Part shown: piece after piece, positions 12,846 to 26,779 of the stretch | How the letters are laid out: every line of letters begins with the position of its first letter | Numbering within the stretch: the stretch's first letter is position 1 | Assembly: GCA_026413225.1 (NCBI GenBank) | Contig: CM048555.1 | Coordinates: 75,523,785 to 75,587,784, forward strand | Direction of reading: 5' to 3' | Length of the DNA stretch: 64,000 nt | DNA from: Otis tarda | Taxonomy: Eukaryota > Chordata > Aves > Otidiformes > Otididae | Made by a program: the position numbers and the translations under genes | The notes under the pieces: generated by a model | What the model was told of the DNA's origin: nothing | Databases searched by the model: none | The model's input: the letters and a program-made list of their open reading frames with translations, nothing else

Positions 12846-13022
12846 CAGGTTGCCCAGAAAGGTGGTGGGTGCCCCATTCCTGGAAACGTTCAAGGCCAGG
12901 TTGGATGAGGCTCTGAGCAACCTGATCTGGTTGGAGATGTCCCTGCCCATTGCAGGGGCGTTAGACTAGATGATCTTTGAAGGTCCCTTCCAACCGAAAC
13001 CATTCTATGATTCTATGATTCT
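12846..13022 (+). mobile_element. CR1 LINE 3' end with intact tail repeat (young)
   Basis: Starts at 'caggttgcccagaaaggtgg' and runs through 'ttcaaggccaggttggatga' (12889) and 'gactagatgat' (12964) to 'ggtcccttccaacc' (12982). It ends in the 8-base repeat ATTCTATG, about two and a half copies (13003-13022), which is the usual avian CR1 terminus. The element is cut short at its 5' side, as most CR1 insertions are. The good match suggests it is the younger or among the younger elements here. Confidence 0.93.
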
Positions 13023-13772
13023 AATACAGTTTTATTCAAGAACAAAACCCTGTGTTCAGGTTACATCACTCAAAATGAGCTGAATGAACTATAAATTGTT
13101 GGGTTTTAATCATTAAACATCCTACCTACCTCCTTCCACGTTTAATTATTCAAGACTTCTGTGCAAAGAACTGCATAAAAGATAGCTGTATGAATGTTCT
13201 TTTCATTGTGCCACAGACTTTAAACAGGAAAACTATTGCCCCTAAACTATTTGTTCCGTTTTGGATTTTCGAGTCATCACCTCGAACTTTCTGTGGTTTT
13301 ACATGAGTTTGAAATAATATGGTACAATTTATCTGTTGTTTACGAGGGCTTTTGTAAACCAAATCACTGAACCTCTTAAAAAAATTACAAAAGGCTTGCT
13401 GGAACCTGTAATCATAGAAGAATTCATATTATAACAGAGTAGGATTAATAATGCATGTAATTATAATATACAATTTTCTTTAGGCTTTTCTAATTATAAA
13501 AAAATTACAGATAACATCAACAGTGTGATGCTGAAATGCCTCTCATTTATTATGTAGCTCTCTTAATCAATGCTCTGCCACTGGAAATCAAGTCAGAATG
13601 TTATTATGGTCTCTCCTTCTGGATTTAATTACAGCAGTAACTCATGGCTCAAAGTCTGAGCAAACACACCATGCAGTTTATGGCTTTGAAGAACAGCTAT
13701 TAATCGTGCCGTCTACCTTCGGGTGCAAGCCAGTGAAAGCATTTTAAAAATCTTTATGCCTGAAGATAAACA

Positions 13773-13867
13773 CGGGCTTACACGCAGGCTTAAGGCGGGG
13801 GTGCAGAAAGCCCAGCCGCCGCGCCTGTTCTGCGCCCGCGCAGTAGGCCGTCCGCTCCTGGGACACG
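13773..13867. promoter_or_regulatory. CpG-dense patch with an NRF1-like palindrome
   Basis: Twelve CpG dinucleotides fall within about 95 bases, while the surrounding kilobases are CpG-poor. At 13831-13842 is TGCGCCCGCGCA, one base away from the NRF1 consensus YGCGCAYGCGCR. NRF1 sites mark many CpG-island promoters. No TATA box or gene was recognised nearby. This could be a small promoter or enhancer, for example of a non-coding RNA, or a chance GC-rich patch. Confidence 0.3.
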
Positions 13868-14905
13868 ATCTCAAGGTGTGCAAATCTCTGAACTTTTTAC
13901 CACACAGACTGAGCTATTATCTCCCACCCTTCACATTTGTGAGAACGATTTCAGGATGCGAGCTCCTGTCCGTTGAGAGCCTGGAGTCAGGAGAGGGCTT
14001 TTGCCATATAAATAGGCTTGCTGAAGACATGCGCCTGTGCCTCTCTTGGAATCAGTTTCCATCATGAATCTCTAACCTGAGAATTAGCTGCAAATGGGAT
14101 TAATGCACTCTTCCAAGAACCTATATTAGTATCAGGAACTGGTTTTAGTTTTGGCAGCAGCCAGGGAGGGTGACTCGCCCTTCAAAGCAGAAACATGCGC
14201 AGGCGTTTGGGAGGACAGAGCTGGTGGAGGGGTCTGGGCAAGGGTGAGGTGGAGCATGAGAAGACTGAACATGAATGCTGGTTTTTTGAAGGCAACTTTT
14301 TTTTAGAGAAAATCTTGTCTTCCAAAGAGAAGACAGTTAAAATAACCTAGACTTAAGATTTACCAGTGCCTATGTAATTAAAAAAAGAACCTAAATCAAC
14401 TTTAAAGAAGATTTACTTGTCCTCTCAAGCCACCATCTTGAGCACCAGCTTTTTATATGCTCAATATTTTGAGAAAGAGTAAACCAGCCTGGTTATTTTA
14501 TTGTGTGGGTTATTTGAACTCACCAAGGGTGCAAGGGCCCCAAAGTCATCTGCCCGCTTTCCCGGCAGGCTGGAAGGACCAACAGCCATTTGATACGTGT
14601 CATTTGGGAAGCTGTGGGAAGGAACCAAGGAAACATTTGCACTTGGCTGATGTAGCTTACATCCATGCGGCAATGGGCTCTGCAAAGTTATCAGAAATGG
14701 TCAGAAATGCGCTTTTTTTTTTACCTAAATATTATTTTATCAGCACCTGGCAATTGTTTGAAGTGGAAAGTACTGGCAGGAAAGGCTAAGTTTCAGCAGA
14801 TTGTTCTGTTTGAAAGACAGTGACATTTAAAAATTGATATTCTGGAATTGCCATATGCCTTCTGGAGACAAAAAGAACTAAAAGGTTGTTATTTCACTGA
14901 AACTT

Positions 14906-14945
14906 CTCAAAACCATAGAGAAGAACTCAAAACCATAGAGATGAA
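14906..14945. repeat. Two-copy tandem duplication, period 20
   Basis: 'ctcaaaaccatagaga' occurs at 14906-14921 and 14926-14941, followed by nearly the same bases. The exact match over 16 bases suggests recent local slippage. Confidence 0.9.
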
Positions 14946-17900
14946 GTGCTGTGACTGACTAGTCTGAGTTTTGTGTGTTTTTGGTTTGCTAGTCGTTTCC
15001 ACACTGCAACATTTTGGCCTTTGTGGAACAAGTTTGCTTGGCTTTGTTCGTTTTTTTTTTTTTGTTTTAAATTTGTGAGAGTTGTCTTGGACAACAATTA
15101 TTTCCCAGCCCTGGTTTCCAGCTTAGGTTTCAGCAGAACCTGGGATCCTTCTCACTCCAGTAAGCCAGACAGAAAAAGCACTTGGGTAGGAGCTCAGACT
15201 AAGTCTACAGTAAAAACATCCCTTTGCTTTCATCTCATCTAACATCAGCCTTCCAAAAGCAAGATCTCTTGTCAATGACCTGAAAAGGCGGTGACAGCTT
15301 CCAGTGCGCTGCCCAGGGAGAGCTGACTGCCCGTGCATAGCGGTGGGCTCTGTGCTGCCCTTTCGAATATATTTGTCTCTTTTGGCTGCGGGAGGGTCTC
15401 TAGGAAGACTAAATATCAAGAATGTTTAAATGGGATGAGATGAGGTGGTATGAGCACTTTTGTGCTCTTTCCTCTTGGCAGTTTATTAATCTAAGGGAAA
15501 AGCTTGAGAAAATAAGACTAATTAATCCCATCTACTGTGGACAGTGTAATTTAAATTGTTTTCAAAGACTGACATTGCTGAGGCTGAAACTTGCCTCAGA
15601 AACCCCTCAGCTCCCATCCCCAAACACAAGAGTATTTCGTGTTTTATACAACAAAATATACAGCCAATTGTAATTTCTAAATTTACTTTCAAACTCGTCG
15701 TGGGATATAAGTCTTAACAGGAAGCAGAGGAAACCGACAACTCTGCCATATTTCCAGAAAAGCTGTGAGAAGAGCCTCCTGTATTATGGATTGGATTCAC
15801 TCTGCTGTCTAGCACAAGGGATACGGGAAAAAAAAAAACCAAACAAACGACTTCCCCTTCCAGCATTCAGATCTACTGCTGTAGGGTGCGGCGTCCTTGA
15901 TGGCAATGAGCCGTGGTGTCAGCTCGGAGCAGAAGAAACTGGGCTGGAGGAGGAGAGGGCTTCTGGCAGCCGTAGTGTGACACTGACACATGAGGCTTTA
16001 ATTTCAAGGGAGGAAGCGGAGCAGAAAGCATTGCGAAATCTGGTTCCATAGTGGTCTGTGATTCTGCTTGCTGTGCTTGGTATCATATTTGTGGTCTGGG
16101 AGGAAACATCAGCTGGTCCTCCTCGGTTTGAAGCAAGATGGGGAGGTTAAAGTGGGAATAGGGGAAAGTGGGGATCCTTGCTGTATCAGCAGGGACATGA
16201 AGAGCCCTTTCCTCTCATGCTGAGAAGAAACAGTAAAGCAGTTCTTTGTGCTTTTTTTTTTTTTTTGGTTGTTTTTTAGGCTGTTCTGTGTTTGTCTGTG
16301 AGTACTGAAAACTTTTTGACATTTGTTTTGCAATATGCCCATGAAGACTTACACACTCCCCAGGCTGCACATCTCCAGGTTCCTAGCAGACCGCAGCCTT
16401 GAGTCACTTTGTTCCAGGGTATCCCAAACCCATCTGATGAGATGGCTCACAGGCTGAGGGATGTAATCTGCTCTGGGAACTCAGAGGAGAGCAATCTGTA
16501 CGGCATCCTTAGAGCAACGTAACACAAAGAGAAACTATTGCAGAGAGTAATTACTCTCTCAAAATCCTCCAGGCTCACCTTGCCACAGCACTGTGCCATG
16601 AGATGAGTATGAATTTGGAGGTTTCTCTAATTCCCTCTGCCGTTCTCTGATGTGGAGGGGAAGGCTGTTTTCATAAGAAGGCAATCACTTACCCTTTATT
16701 TACTGTGAAGGATGAGGACGGGGGACGCAGAGTCCCAAAGCTTTTCACAGTTGGTTTTGTTGTCTAATTATTCTGTGGAAGAGCTTTTCCTGGCAGCGCG
16801 GGACTCCATCCTCTGCAGCAGAGCCTGAGGGACTCCTGCTCTTGCCGAAAGCCTCTCTAGAAGTGAGTGTTTCGTGGTGGGATAATACTCCAGCCCACGT
16901 GCCTTTTTCACTTTACTTATTTTTAATGGCATCACATGAATAAAGAAATGTTCCTTCCATATTGTCTTTTGAAGGCAGATAATTGTGTTGCTGTTGCGTT
17001 CACTATCAGCTTGTCATGCCCAAATGAATTTACGTATATCTGTCTTTCCCTTCAAAAAGCAGCCCTGCTGAGTTTTCCCAGTTGTTCAGTCACAAAACAC
17101 TGTTGTAAAGCAAGCGTTGCTTTATGTTGTCTAAATGGATGTAGCTCTTCTCCTGTTCCTTCTGTCAGTCTATTGTTAAATGGCTTTGAATTTTCAGTGA
17201 TTTGAAATTCTCCAGTCCAAGGAGAAATAAGTTATTACTTGGATTATTGGATAGTAGCACTTTTGACTCTGGAGTTAATGAGTTATGATCAGAACATATT
17301 CCATAATTAGTTTAAAATATTCTCATTATCATTCTGATATTGTGTGGTTTTTTTTTTTTTAATGTTTAAATAGTAGTCCACTTAAAACAGCAGAAACACA
17401 CATGGCTTTGTGGAACACATTAAAGCTATGGAGGGCTAAACGTGAGCCTGTGTCATCACTCAGGCTGAGAAAGAGTCCCACCGTGATGAGTTGCACCAAG
17501 GTAAAAAACACACTGTAAGAGCAATTGTCGTGCAGGAGGTCTGGGAATGAGCTTCACAAGAGACTTCCACTTGGAGTTGACACTGAGTTGGCAATCAGTG
17601 TAGAAAACGGCGTTTTCACCTGTTTGTCACCTTCTCCCTGGAATGAAAATGCTTTCCTTCAGAAACCTTTGTGGCACTGTTCAAAGTTTTCTACTGGATG
17701 AGGAGGTCATGGAGGCATCATGGCATATAGAAATGGTGCTGGAGAATGTTGTGTGCTACAGCCTGGAGAAACTCTTCTTCCCCTCAATGTCTTTTGCATT
17801 GTGGGGTTCCAGCGGGATGATTTCTGCGACCAGGCAGAGGGACAGGCACCATACTTCATCAACTGCGTTTAAGCGATGGTGAGATTAAGGTGGGCATTGG

Positions 17901-19083
17901 GCTCATGTGGGTCAGAGAGAAAAGCTTATAAAGGTAGCATAGGAAGCCAAGATGTTGAAAAAAACCTCTTCCAGTAAGTTGGAAGGTAGATTTTAAAGTG
18001 GTGAGCTTCAAAGGCTAGAAATGATTCTTTGATCTTCCAAAGCCTGTAAAGGAGAGCAGTGTCTGCAGGATGCAAAACATGTCCAAACAATTGCAAGAAA
18101 GAGCAAATCCCTTAAAAAAGAGAGGAAAAGGGACATAATTCAGACAGTCAACCCAAACAACAGCATGGTTGTCTCAGATGTTTTTAGTAGATGTTGTACA
18201 ATAACTCATTAACTCAAAAATAAACTGTTTGAATTGCCAGCTGAATTCCTGAAAAATGAGGGAGGTGATTTTCTTTTTCTTTTTCAAATGAGATGTGGAC
18301 CTGAAATAAGAAAGATTTTAGTCTCTGCAAGTTTTTGAAAATATCACAGCCTCAAAAACAGAGGAACATTTTTAGGTGGGAGGAAGTAATGAAAAACATT
18401 CTGAAATGTTTTTGTTGTGGTTTTCTGACCTTTTACTAAGCCTGCATAAAATGTTGAGCTATGGGGTGGATTTGTTTGCTTTTAGGTAAAGCATGCTCAG
18501 AGAACATCTTTATGATCCCAGCTGTGGGCAAACAACGCTTGGAGTCCTTAGGTGGGCAGCCAACCTTGGGAAGGCAATTCAGGCTAACGTTTGACTTGAT
18601 GTGTAAATCTGGGCTCAGCTCCATGGCGATGCTTAGCTACCTGGTTCCCAATGGAACAGAGTTAAAAAATTAAATATTTCAGTAGTTTTGGACCTGAATT
18701 ACTGGAATGCTGCAAGGGGAGTATGTATGAGCAGTATGCTTATATTCTTTCCAGAGATGTTTTTGACGCATCAAAACCAAATTGATGAATTCATTTGTGT
18801 ATTTGCTTATCTTAGAGTGCAGTACATGACTGGAGGAGGTATCCTAGTCTGGGTGCCTTTCCTTCCTAGTGTCTTACCATCAATTACAGCATTAGTTACC
18901 CATGTTTTCTATTTCTAAATACCTCTGGACTTTTGTTTTTAATTATTCATTGAGACAGAGACTTATTTTTTACCAGAGTTTCTGCATGTGCTCTTAAAAA
19001 TCTTGGAGCCAACCTGTGACAGCCAGATGAAAAACAGGACTGGACAATGGAGCCTGTGGTGTCAAGCAGTCATGTAAAGAAAT

Positions 19084-19115
19084 GAGGTAAGAGAAGAAGA
19101 AGAGGTAAGAGAAGA
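19084..19115. repeat. Two-copy tandem duplication, period 18, purine-rich
   Basis: 'gaggtaagagaaga' is present at 19084-19097 and 19102-19115 in a run of A and G. It is a small purine-rich slippage product. Confidence 0.85.
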
Positions 19116-19241
19116 GAAGCATTTGCTTCTAATGTGCCATCTTGGGTTATTGTATTGGAATTTTGTAAGACAATTGCTTTTTATAAACGGGTTGAGACAA
19201 GCAATTACACACCACTCCACACACCTTAAAGAAGGAAGAAC

Positions 19242-19740
19242 AGAATAATTGAAAATAGGGCTGGGAGAGCTCTTGGGAGGTCACCCAGTCTGTCTCCTCA
19301 CCCAGGCGGGATCAGCTTCACACTAACCACTCCTGGCATATGTTTGCCTCATATGTTTTCAAAAACCTGCGGTGACAGACGTCCTGCCACCTCCCTAGGA
19401 AATGCTTTCAGGGTTTTTCACTGCTTAATGTTAGAAACTTCTTTCCTACTGCCTTGCTCATGTTACCCTCGAGGCCAGTGTGACACCATTGCTTTGTTCC
19501 AGGCTCCCAGGAAGCACAGGGGGTGGTCATTTCCTTTCTTCTAGAGCTACAAGTCCATCTGCTTGGAGACTGCTATCATGATTCCTCTTAGTTTTCTCTT
19601 CTCTAGACTAAACAAATCCCATCCTTTTAATCTTTCCTCATAATTTATGGGGTTTAAACCTTCCCTTATTTTTACTCTTTTCCTCTGGACTCAGATTAAT
19701 TGATCTGTGTCCTTCCTGAAAGTATTGGCCTAAGCCTAGG
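19242..19740 (-). mobile_element. Old CR1 LINE 3' part, antisense
   Basis: On the plus strand the CR1 antisense order is visible: 'gggctgggagagctcttggg' (19259), a 'ggtcacccagtctg' block (19279), then 'gaaacttctttcctactgcc' (19434-19453). It continues with 'gagactgctatcatgattcc' (19566), 'agttttctcttctctagact' (19590-19609) and 'aatctttcctcata' (19629). This is the 3' UTR plus the last part of ORF2 of a CR1 lying on the minus strand. It is heavily mutated and its tail repeat is reduced to 'agaataattg'. The 66-codon frame inside it is not a gene. Confidence 0.8.
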
Positions 19741-20306
19741 TTTCAGTGGCTGCATTTTCTCATCCCGATATTTGTTTTGCAAGGGGTGAGTTGCTCATTG
19801 CTGCAAGGATTTTCAGGAGCCTATGTTAAAGCAGTCTTTGGTGAATGCCCAGCCTTGGACCTGCTCTGGTGTTTGGATAGGCAGTACTGACTAGAGAAGC
19901 TTCAACATCTTTGCTGAACTCCGGTACCCTAAGGAGTGCTAAATTTTAAATGGAAAGAGGAGATGAAAGGAAGATGGTAAAAATACATAGTGGCACCATT
20001 CTCAAAGATGTGTAATTCTTGGAAATACTTTTTACTGATCTGTGTTGGTCTCCAGCTATGTCAACTGACATTTCTCAAGCAGTGCATCTACAGAAGTGAC
20101 TTCCCAGTGAAAGCCTCCAAGCATGAGAGCTGGTCAGGAGTGCCAGCTATGGTGCAAACTTCAGCTAAACAGCTCTACAAAATTTGTGATGTCTGTATTA
20201 CAGTGGTTGGTCAAGAGGATTCTTCCCTCCTGGAAAAAATACTAACATTTTTGGCTTGTATTACACTACTTTAATCCCAAAACCCCCATTGATGGTGGCA
20301 AAACAC

Positions 20307-20320
20307 CCACTAGGGGTCAC
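20307..20320 (+). promoter_or_regulatory. CTCF-like site
   Basis: CCACTAGGGGTCAC differs from the common CTCF core (CCASYAGRKGGCRS) at one position. A single motif of this size can occur by chance in 64 kb, so occupancy is not implied. Confidence 0.3.
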
Positions 20321-22150
20321 GGCCAGGGTGTCTTACAGTAGGTTTCTGTCCCAGTTGAGTAGCATTAGGATGGAAAAGGGATTCTCTTCCCAAAGCAACT
20401 GAAGGACTAGATGACTTTTCCAGCTACATAGCTCTCAAAAAAGCCTCCAAAACCCTTGGGGTTAGGCAGTCCAAACATCATCGTCTGAGTGACCGTTTTT
20501 CAGGAAAAAACGTCAGCAGATAATGGTTTGATTTGGTAGGAACTTTATTAATTTGAGAGGGGAAAAAAGAAAAAGTTGTTGTTGGCTATCCTCTCCACTG
20601 GTAACCGTAACTGGGAGATAGGGATCCCTTAAAAAAACTAAACAATTACAATTTCCTGAATATAATTTTTTTAGGTTCCCAGAGCTTTTGCTGGGAACTG
20701 AGCTGATACTGCAGCTTGTGCTGGGCATCTGCAACATTAAATGAAGGGAAGTAGCCTTGCTTCGAGTATGTGAGGTTAAACTTGTTGCTACCTCTCTTAG
20801 TTTGGGATTTCTGCTTCCAATAGGTTGCACACTCTTTTAAGTAAGCAGAGTTTCAGTGTTTTCTACCATATAGTGTAATATCACATAAAGCAAGAGAAAG
20901 AAAAGGAAGTTGGCTAATGCTGGAATTGTTCTGGTGTTTTCTCATACAACAGAATGGTAAATTGTTTTCCTTGGCTTTCTGGAAAATATCTGACCTTGAT
21001 ACTTCATATTCAATTTATGTAAACAATTACAAAAGCATCTGAGCCAAACAGAAAAGGCTATTTCTTGAAAACCTGCAGGGAATGCACATGGGAATTTCCC
21101 ACATGCTGTGGCAATCTTAAAAATACCTCCTTGTAACCCCACAATATTAACGATTAACTCCGGAACTGTGAGTTTTTCCAGACTTCCAGTGGACTCGGTG
21201 ATTTGTGTATTCAGCTGCATGCATCAGGGAGAGGTAGTAAAAAAAAAAAGTCATTTACCACTTTTAGTAACTTGCATTTAACAAACAATCTGACACATTT
21301 TCCCCTTGAAATTCAGGGATTTCTGCAGATTGCTAGGCTGATAAATATCACAGTATGGGAAATGTTGTTTTGTGGCTAAGCTGCGTGCAGCTCTTTTGCA
21401 AGAACGAGCTGGAACCAGTTTTGTTCTTCACAAATTACTCAGACAGAGCTGCTTTGCTCAGGACACTCACCCACACATTGCAGCACGAACCTTCAGAGAT
21501 GTGCTGAACGTTCTTAATATCTTGTTTATACACATCTGAAATTCAGTATTAGCGTTAGCTTTGTGAATTGTTTCCGTTACATTTGCTGAAGAGCAGAGGA
21601 GTAGCAGAGGGCTTCTCGAGTGGTGATTTCCCAGAGCAAACAGGGAGATTCACATCACACAAAATCTGCTCAGCTCGTGGCATGGTGGGCAGCACCATCG
21701 ACAACAGTTTGCCAGCAAAAGCTGTTGCATGAAGCTTTCGAAAGAGCGTGCCAAACCCTCACCTACCTACACCAACAGTCTGTCCCGTAGTTAAGAATAT
21801 TTGGCCTCTTGGATCACTTTATCTTTACTGGTCTTGTTTAGTGTAGCAGCATGGTCTATCCACCATCCCACTGCACTGCTTGTGGTAGTGATCATATTTT
21901 TATCATTAAAATTTCTAAACCGCAGCCTTTTAATTAATTCAGCTTTAGAGACTGCAGCATGGCTGTCATGGGTGCCAAGTCAGCACTCCCCTTTACTGGG
22001 CCAGAATAAAACTGGTTTGGAGTACCTTGTGAATCAGCACACCTCCATTTCAGAGTGTTTTTAGTATCAAGACACATACATCATTTAATCATAAGTATAT
22101 AATTTAATGTCTCATTATTTATCTAACTATCTATTTATATAGTGGCTGCT

Positions 22151-22176
22151 CCGGGTGCTTCTTCCGGGTGCTTCTT
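22151..22176. repeat. Two-copy tandem duplication, period 13
   Basis: 'ccgggtgcttctt' is repeated exactly at 22151-22163 and 22164-22176, head to tail. Confidence 0.9.
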
Positions 22177-24537
22177 GGGGCTATACAAGTCTTTTTTTTT
22201 ACTAGCAGGGCAGCCCGAGCATCCTACTGACACAATCACACACAATTCATGACCAGACCATCAGAGCTTTGCTGCAGCAGATGCTGGGAACTTACCTGCC
22301 TGCAGTCAGAAAGGCTGAATGTCTCTACAAACTGGACTGGGAAACCAGGCAGCTGGAAGCAGATGGTAGTAAAAAAAGAATCGAGCTTTAGCTGCACAGA
22401 GAAGGGGAACCTGTTTTTCCTTCTGCATGAAAAGATTTTTGTGTGTGTGTACATGTGAAAGAAGGATGAAGAGATTAATTTATTTCCTGTGATTTTTCTT
22501 ATTTTTGGCTAGTGCAGAAATGAAACAGGAGACACAGCCTTGCTACACCTTCAGTGAGTGCGACCGTTTGTGTTTGTTGGGAAACCGCAGAAAGTCGGAC
22601 AGGTAGGGTGGTGGGTTTGTACGCGCAGACTGGGTGTCCATCAAGCTGCGCTGAAAGCTGTGTTTGACAGCATCAAAGTGGTAAAATAACTTAATCTGAT
22701 GAAGTACTACTAAGAAATTATTCTAGTTATGAATCTTGCATTATTTAATGACTATTCTTGAAGCTTTAGCTCCTGTGAGCAGCTCATTTAATGGAAATGC
22801 TGGTTGCTAAAAATCAGGTTGGCTTCTGCTCCTTCCAGATGAGAAGTGACCTGGAAATCAGACCTGAGTGTACCTGAAAGATTCACAACTCAGAAAGTCA
22901 TGTAGGAAGAACAGACACCAAACCTTTAAAACCAGGGTGTTTCAAAAACCCCTTTAAACAAAGTGTGGGGATGTTCTGTCTTTTATAATATTTAAACAAA
23001 CCTGCATTAATATGAATTTATAGCATTTGCTTAAAGGAAGAGCATGTAGAGATGGGTAATGGGCAGGCAAAGAACACTCTGACCCTTTCAAACTTTACTA
23101 TTCTTGGGCTCATAAAGTTGTGGACATAATTCACTGGTCAGCATCTATGTGCATGCATGGAGATACATATATGTACATATGTATTAGATTTCCCTTCTTC
23201 TGTGCCCAATATACAGAGGATGTGGCTTTGTGTCGGCCCTGCTATGACATTTACCTTTCCGTCTGGCTGTAGAGGCTCACATGTTCAGCCTGAGGTGTTC
23301 TGGGTTCAGTGGTTGCTCTCAAGATAGATGGTGATTACCATTTCTGTGGGGTTTGGTGTAGGGTTCAGCCTGTGCCTAGGGCTCATGTGGTGGGGACATC
23401 TTGCCTCTGCAGGCAGGAAGCAGACAAGCAGCTGGTCAGTACGGTACATCTCTCTCTATCATCTGCTTGATTTATACAGGATATGGCTCTGCCACAGCTT
23501 TTACCTTCAGATCTTGGCTCTTCAGTTGACTCATTCTTTCATCCTTGGAGAGCTTAATTTTCCTCTCAGATATGATTTATTTAACTTTTTTTTTTCCTTA
23601 AAAAAAAAAAAACCAACAAAACCCAAACATGCTTAGAAGTATCGAATTACTGGCACCAAACTCCTGAACTTTTGCCTCATTCATTTCCCATTCCCTTCAG
23701 TTTGACTGGAGACACATGCTGTCCCCGTTCCTAAGCTGGCCATTTCCTGCTGGAAAAGGCAGGGAGAGGCTCTGCATCGACTGGGAGAGAAATTATTTCT
23801 GCAGTTCTGTGTCTAATGTCTATGAATATTATACTACTGTATATGTTACTAACACTTGTAAAGTCCCTGAATTTTGAGAAGTAAGACTCAGAAAATCTTG
23901 TTTACATATGACACTCGCTGTATGACAGAACTATGGCTTATTATTATGACCTTACAAGAGCTTCACCTTTTTTTTTCTAATATGATAAAACAACATCATC
24001 GGATCTTGGAGTTCAGCAGCTGGCTGTTGTTCTGTACCCTGCTACAGGCCGCTCTCCGTATGTTTTATTTCAGTTAGGATAATTGCAGATATAGATTTAA
24101 GTGTCTGCCCTCTTTTAAAGCTGTTGACTCCTTGTTTCCTCCAACATTTTCATAGCAGTTAGACATTGTAGAAAATATTTCTTTGACTCATTTAAGATTT
24201 TTTTTTTTTATATTATAACTGCATTGGCCTATAGGGAAGCCTCTAGGAAAAACTGAACACCTGCCTTTACCCTGTTTTTCCCAAGTTGTTCTTTATGTTA
24301 CGCACCTCTGTTCTGTTGCCTTTTACTTGCTTCTCTCTAAATTGAAGGCTGTTATACTTAAATCTGTCTGCCTATGGGAGTCTTTTTAGGCTGCTAAACA
24401 TTGTAATTAACCACTTTGGACTTTCCAGGTTTTACTGCATATACGCTCTGCTAAAACCGAAGCCCAGGTATGGCAAACAGAATTCCAGATGAAGGTGTAC
24501 ACAATGGCATTATTCATTCAACAATGTTCCTTTTTAA

Positions 24538-24555
24538 TTTTTTTTTTTTTTTTTT
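24538..24555. repeat. Poly-T tract (18 T)
   Basis: Uninterrupted run of T. No adjacent retrocopy recognised. Confidence 0.9.
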
Positions 24556-26779
24556 ACTGTTGCTCTGCAGCAGTCAAATGCATATTTTTTTCCTATGTAT
24601 TTTGCCAACAGCAGGCATTAACTTTGAAGCTCAAGGCACTTGAGCATTTACGGTTGAGCATCAACGTTTTATGAAAACCATTTGGTTACCTGATTGTAAG
24701 TCTCATAAGGACTGGAGAACCCCCAAAGCATCTTTTAAATTCATGAACTATGCCTGTTATTCCTGGGAGGAACTCTTGGCTGACATTACTGGGGTGGCCT
24801 TGGTCCTTTTCCTGGTGGCAGTGGTCCTGATGAGCTGAAGGTGTGGTTACACAGTGCTGAAGAGATCTGAAGTTACAGAGCAATCAGTCTGATGGAACTG
24901 ACGGTCCTACCTTCCTGCACCTCAGAGCTGTGCTTTATTTAGAGATGGAGCAGACTATGGAAGGTCCTCTGCCCACTCGGGTAGGGAGACGGTGCCTGGA
25001 GGAAATGCTCTGCTGCCACCACTGAACTGGGTTTTGTTGACAGAGCAAGAAACTGTGAGCTGACACTGGCTGTGTCACAGCACCATCTGCAAAAATATGC
25101 TGTATTACACAGAGGTTGTAGCAGAAGTAGGCAAAGGTGTTGCAAACCGTGATAAAGTACATATTAAACACAAAATACCCTGGAAGGAATCTAGCAGTTC
25201 TTGCTGAAGGACTCCTGAAAGGATCCACCCACCTTATGGTTGTGATAAAAACACACAGATAAGACACTGGTATGTCCTACCAGGTCAATATAATATGGAT
25301 TTGAAGAAAGAGTGGTGGTGTGCCTGTACATGAAGCATGTGCTTGCTAGGACTTATTAAAAAGTGCTGTGTGATTGCCTCTGTGGTTTGGTCATGACAGT
25401 GAATGCGACAGCTCAGCCCAGGGGAACCACAGAGATTTCAGTTCTGGCAATGTTAACTAGGGAGAAAACCTGAAATGATGCTGATATTAGTCATATAGAA
25501 ATCGCTGATGACGCGCAGTAACTAAATATGAAATAACAAGGGATATGGAGTAATCAGCATGAATACGGGAAAGTGATCATCTAAGATGGAGAAACTACCA
25601 GATCTAAAAGCAAAACTTTGATTATGAATGCACAGCCAGATCTACACCTATATTAAAATTCTCATCTGTCCATTTGTATGGTGAAAGATGTCTTTCCCCT
25701 TGAACGAGTCTGGTGGGGCTGTGCAACGTCTGAGAGTTCATGATCCATAGCCGTCAGAAGAGGCTCTGACTTAAATGAGCCAGCTGGTGACCAGATGCTG
25801 TGACTTGCTATTTATTTTGCAAATCATACCTGGGTACATGTTTCCTTAGCAAAGCTACTGATTGTGACAAATGCGTATAACAAGTGCAGTCTTCTATTGA
25901 TTCTCACATTCTATTTTCTGCTTTTGGTGGAAACAGATGGAATTCAATTTTCTCACAATTACTATTAGCCAAGAATAACATCACTTAAATCAGTGAGGGG
26001 GAGGTGGAAAGTTGCAACTACAAAAAACATATAGCCTGAAAAGCTGGGTATTGAAATGCGACTTGCAAATAACCACAACTGACGTGTTATCCAGGCCCCA
26101 ATTCTGAAACACACTTCAGCGTTCTCTGGACTCAAAGTGTTATGTCCTACTGACATTATACACGTGACCTTCTGGAAAAAGGATGATCCAGATTCTTCTC
26201 GTAGGTTAGTCTCATGGCATGACTGATGCTGAAATGATAAAGTCTCAGGACATTTTCCACTAAAAATAAACCGAAGGTAAGGCTGAATGCAGCTAATGTT
26301 AATGTAAGGATATGCAATTGGACAAAATCATTGCTTACCTTGCAAAACATTAAAAGAAATTCCTAAGAAATTAGAATATTAATCCATAATTAGAAAAGAA
26401 GTCAATCATTAGGCATGCAATAAATCAATCATTTCCAAATATTCAGGCTCTTTTAGATCAAAATGCTGTGAATTTAGAGAGAGTGCATTGTATAGTTAAC
26501 ATACGGGTAGAAGAAGAAAATCCTACACCCTGTGGTAAATCAAATGCTTAAAATTAAGAAATACCATAATCAAAGATTTTTTTTTAAGTCCCAGTTTTAC
26601 ACTGATTCTTCTGCATCACATTGAACTCCTAGATGATGTGATCACAAGTGTTTTAGTCCTGTTATTACATAAGGCCTCTGGCTTTGTTTAGTAATTAGTA
26701 TGGGTTTATTAGTTTCACTCTAGGCTTCCTTCTGTCCTTTTCATCATTACAATGTCTGAACAATTTCCCCAAACTACTA

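Larger units (their letters stand above)
13023..19241. other. Intergenic or intronic stretch without a recognised gene
   Basis: About 6.2 kb of mostly unique sequence. It includes a CpG-dense patch (13773-13867), a 20-base tandem duplication (14906-14945) and an 18-base one (19084-19115), listed separately. Open frames at 13723-14067, 14457-14789 and 15123-15419 are short and unrecognised. Confidence 0.5.

Noticed and set aside
13723..14067. 114-codon frame over the CpG patch
   Set aside because: Stays open partly because of the GC-rich core, which has few stop codons. No domain or homologue recognised.
20395..20440. Possible CR1 tail ('aaggactagatgactttt')
   Set aside because: Only about 20 bases resemble CR1 and neither the 'cttccaacc' block nor the tail repeat follows.
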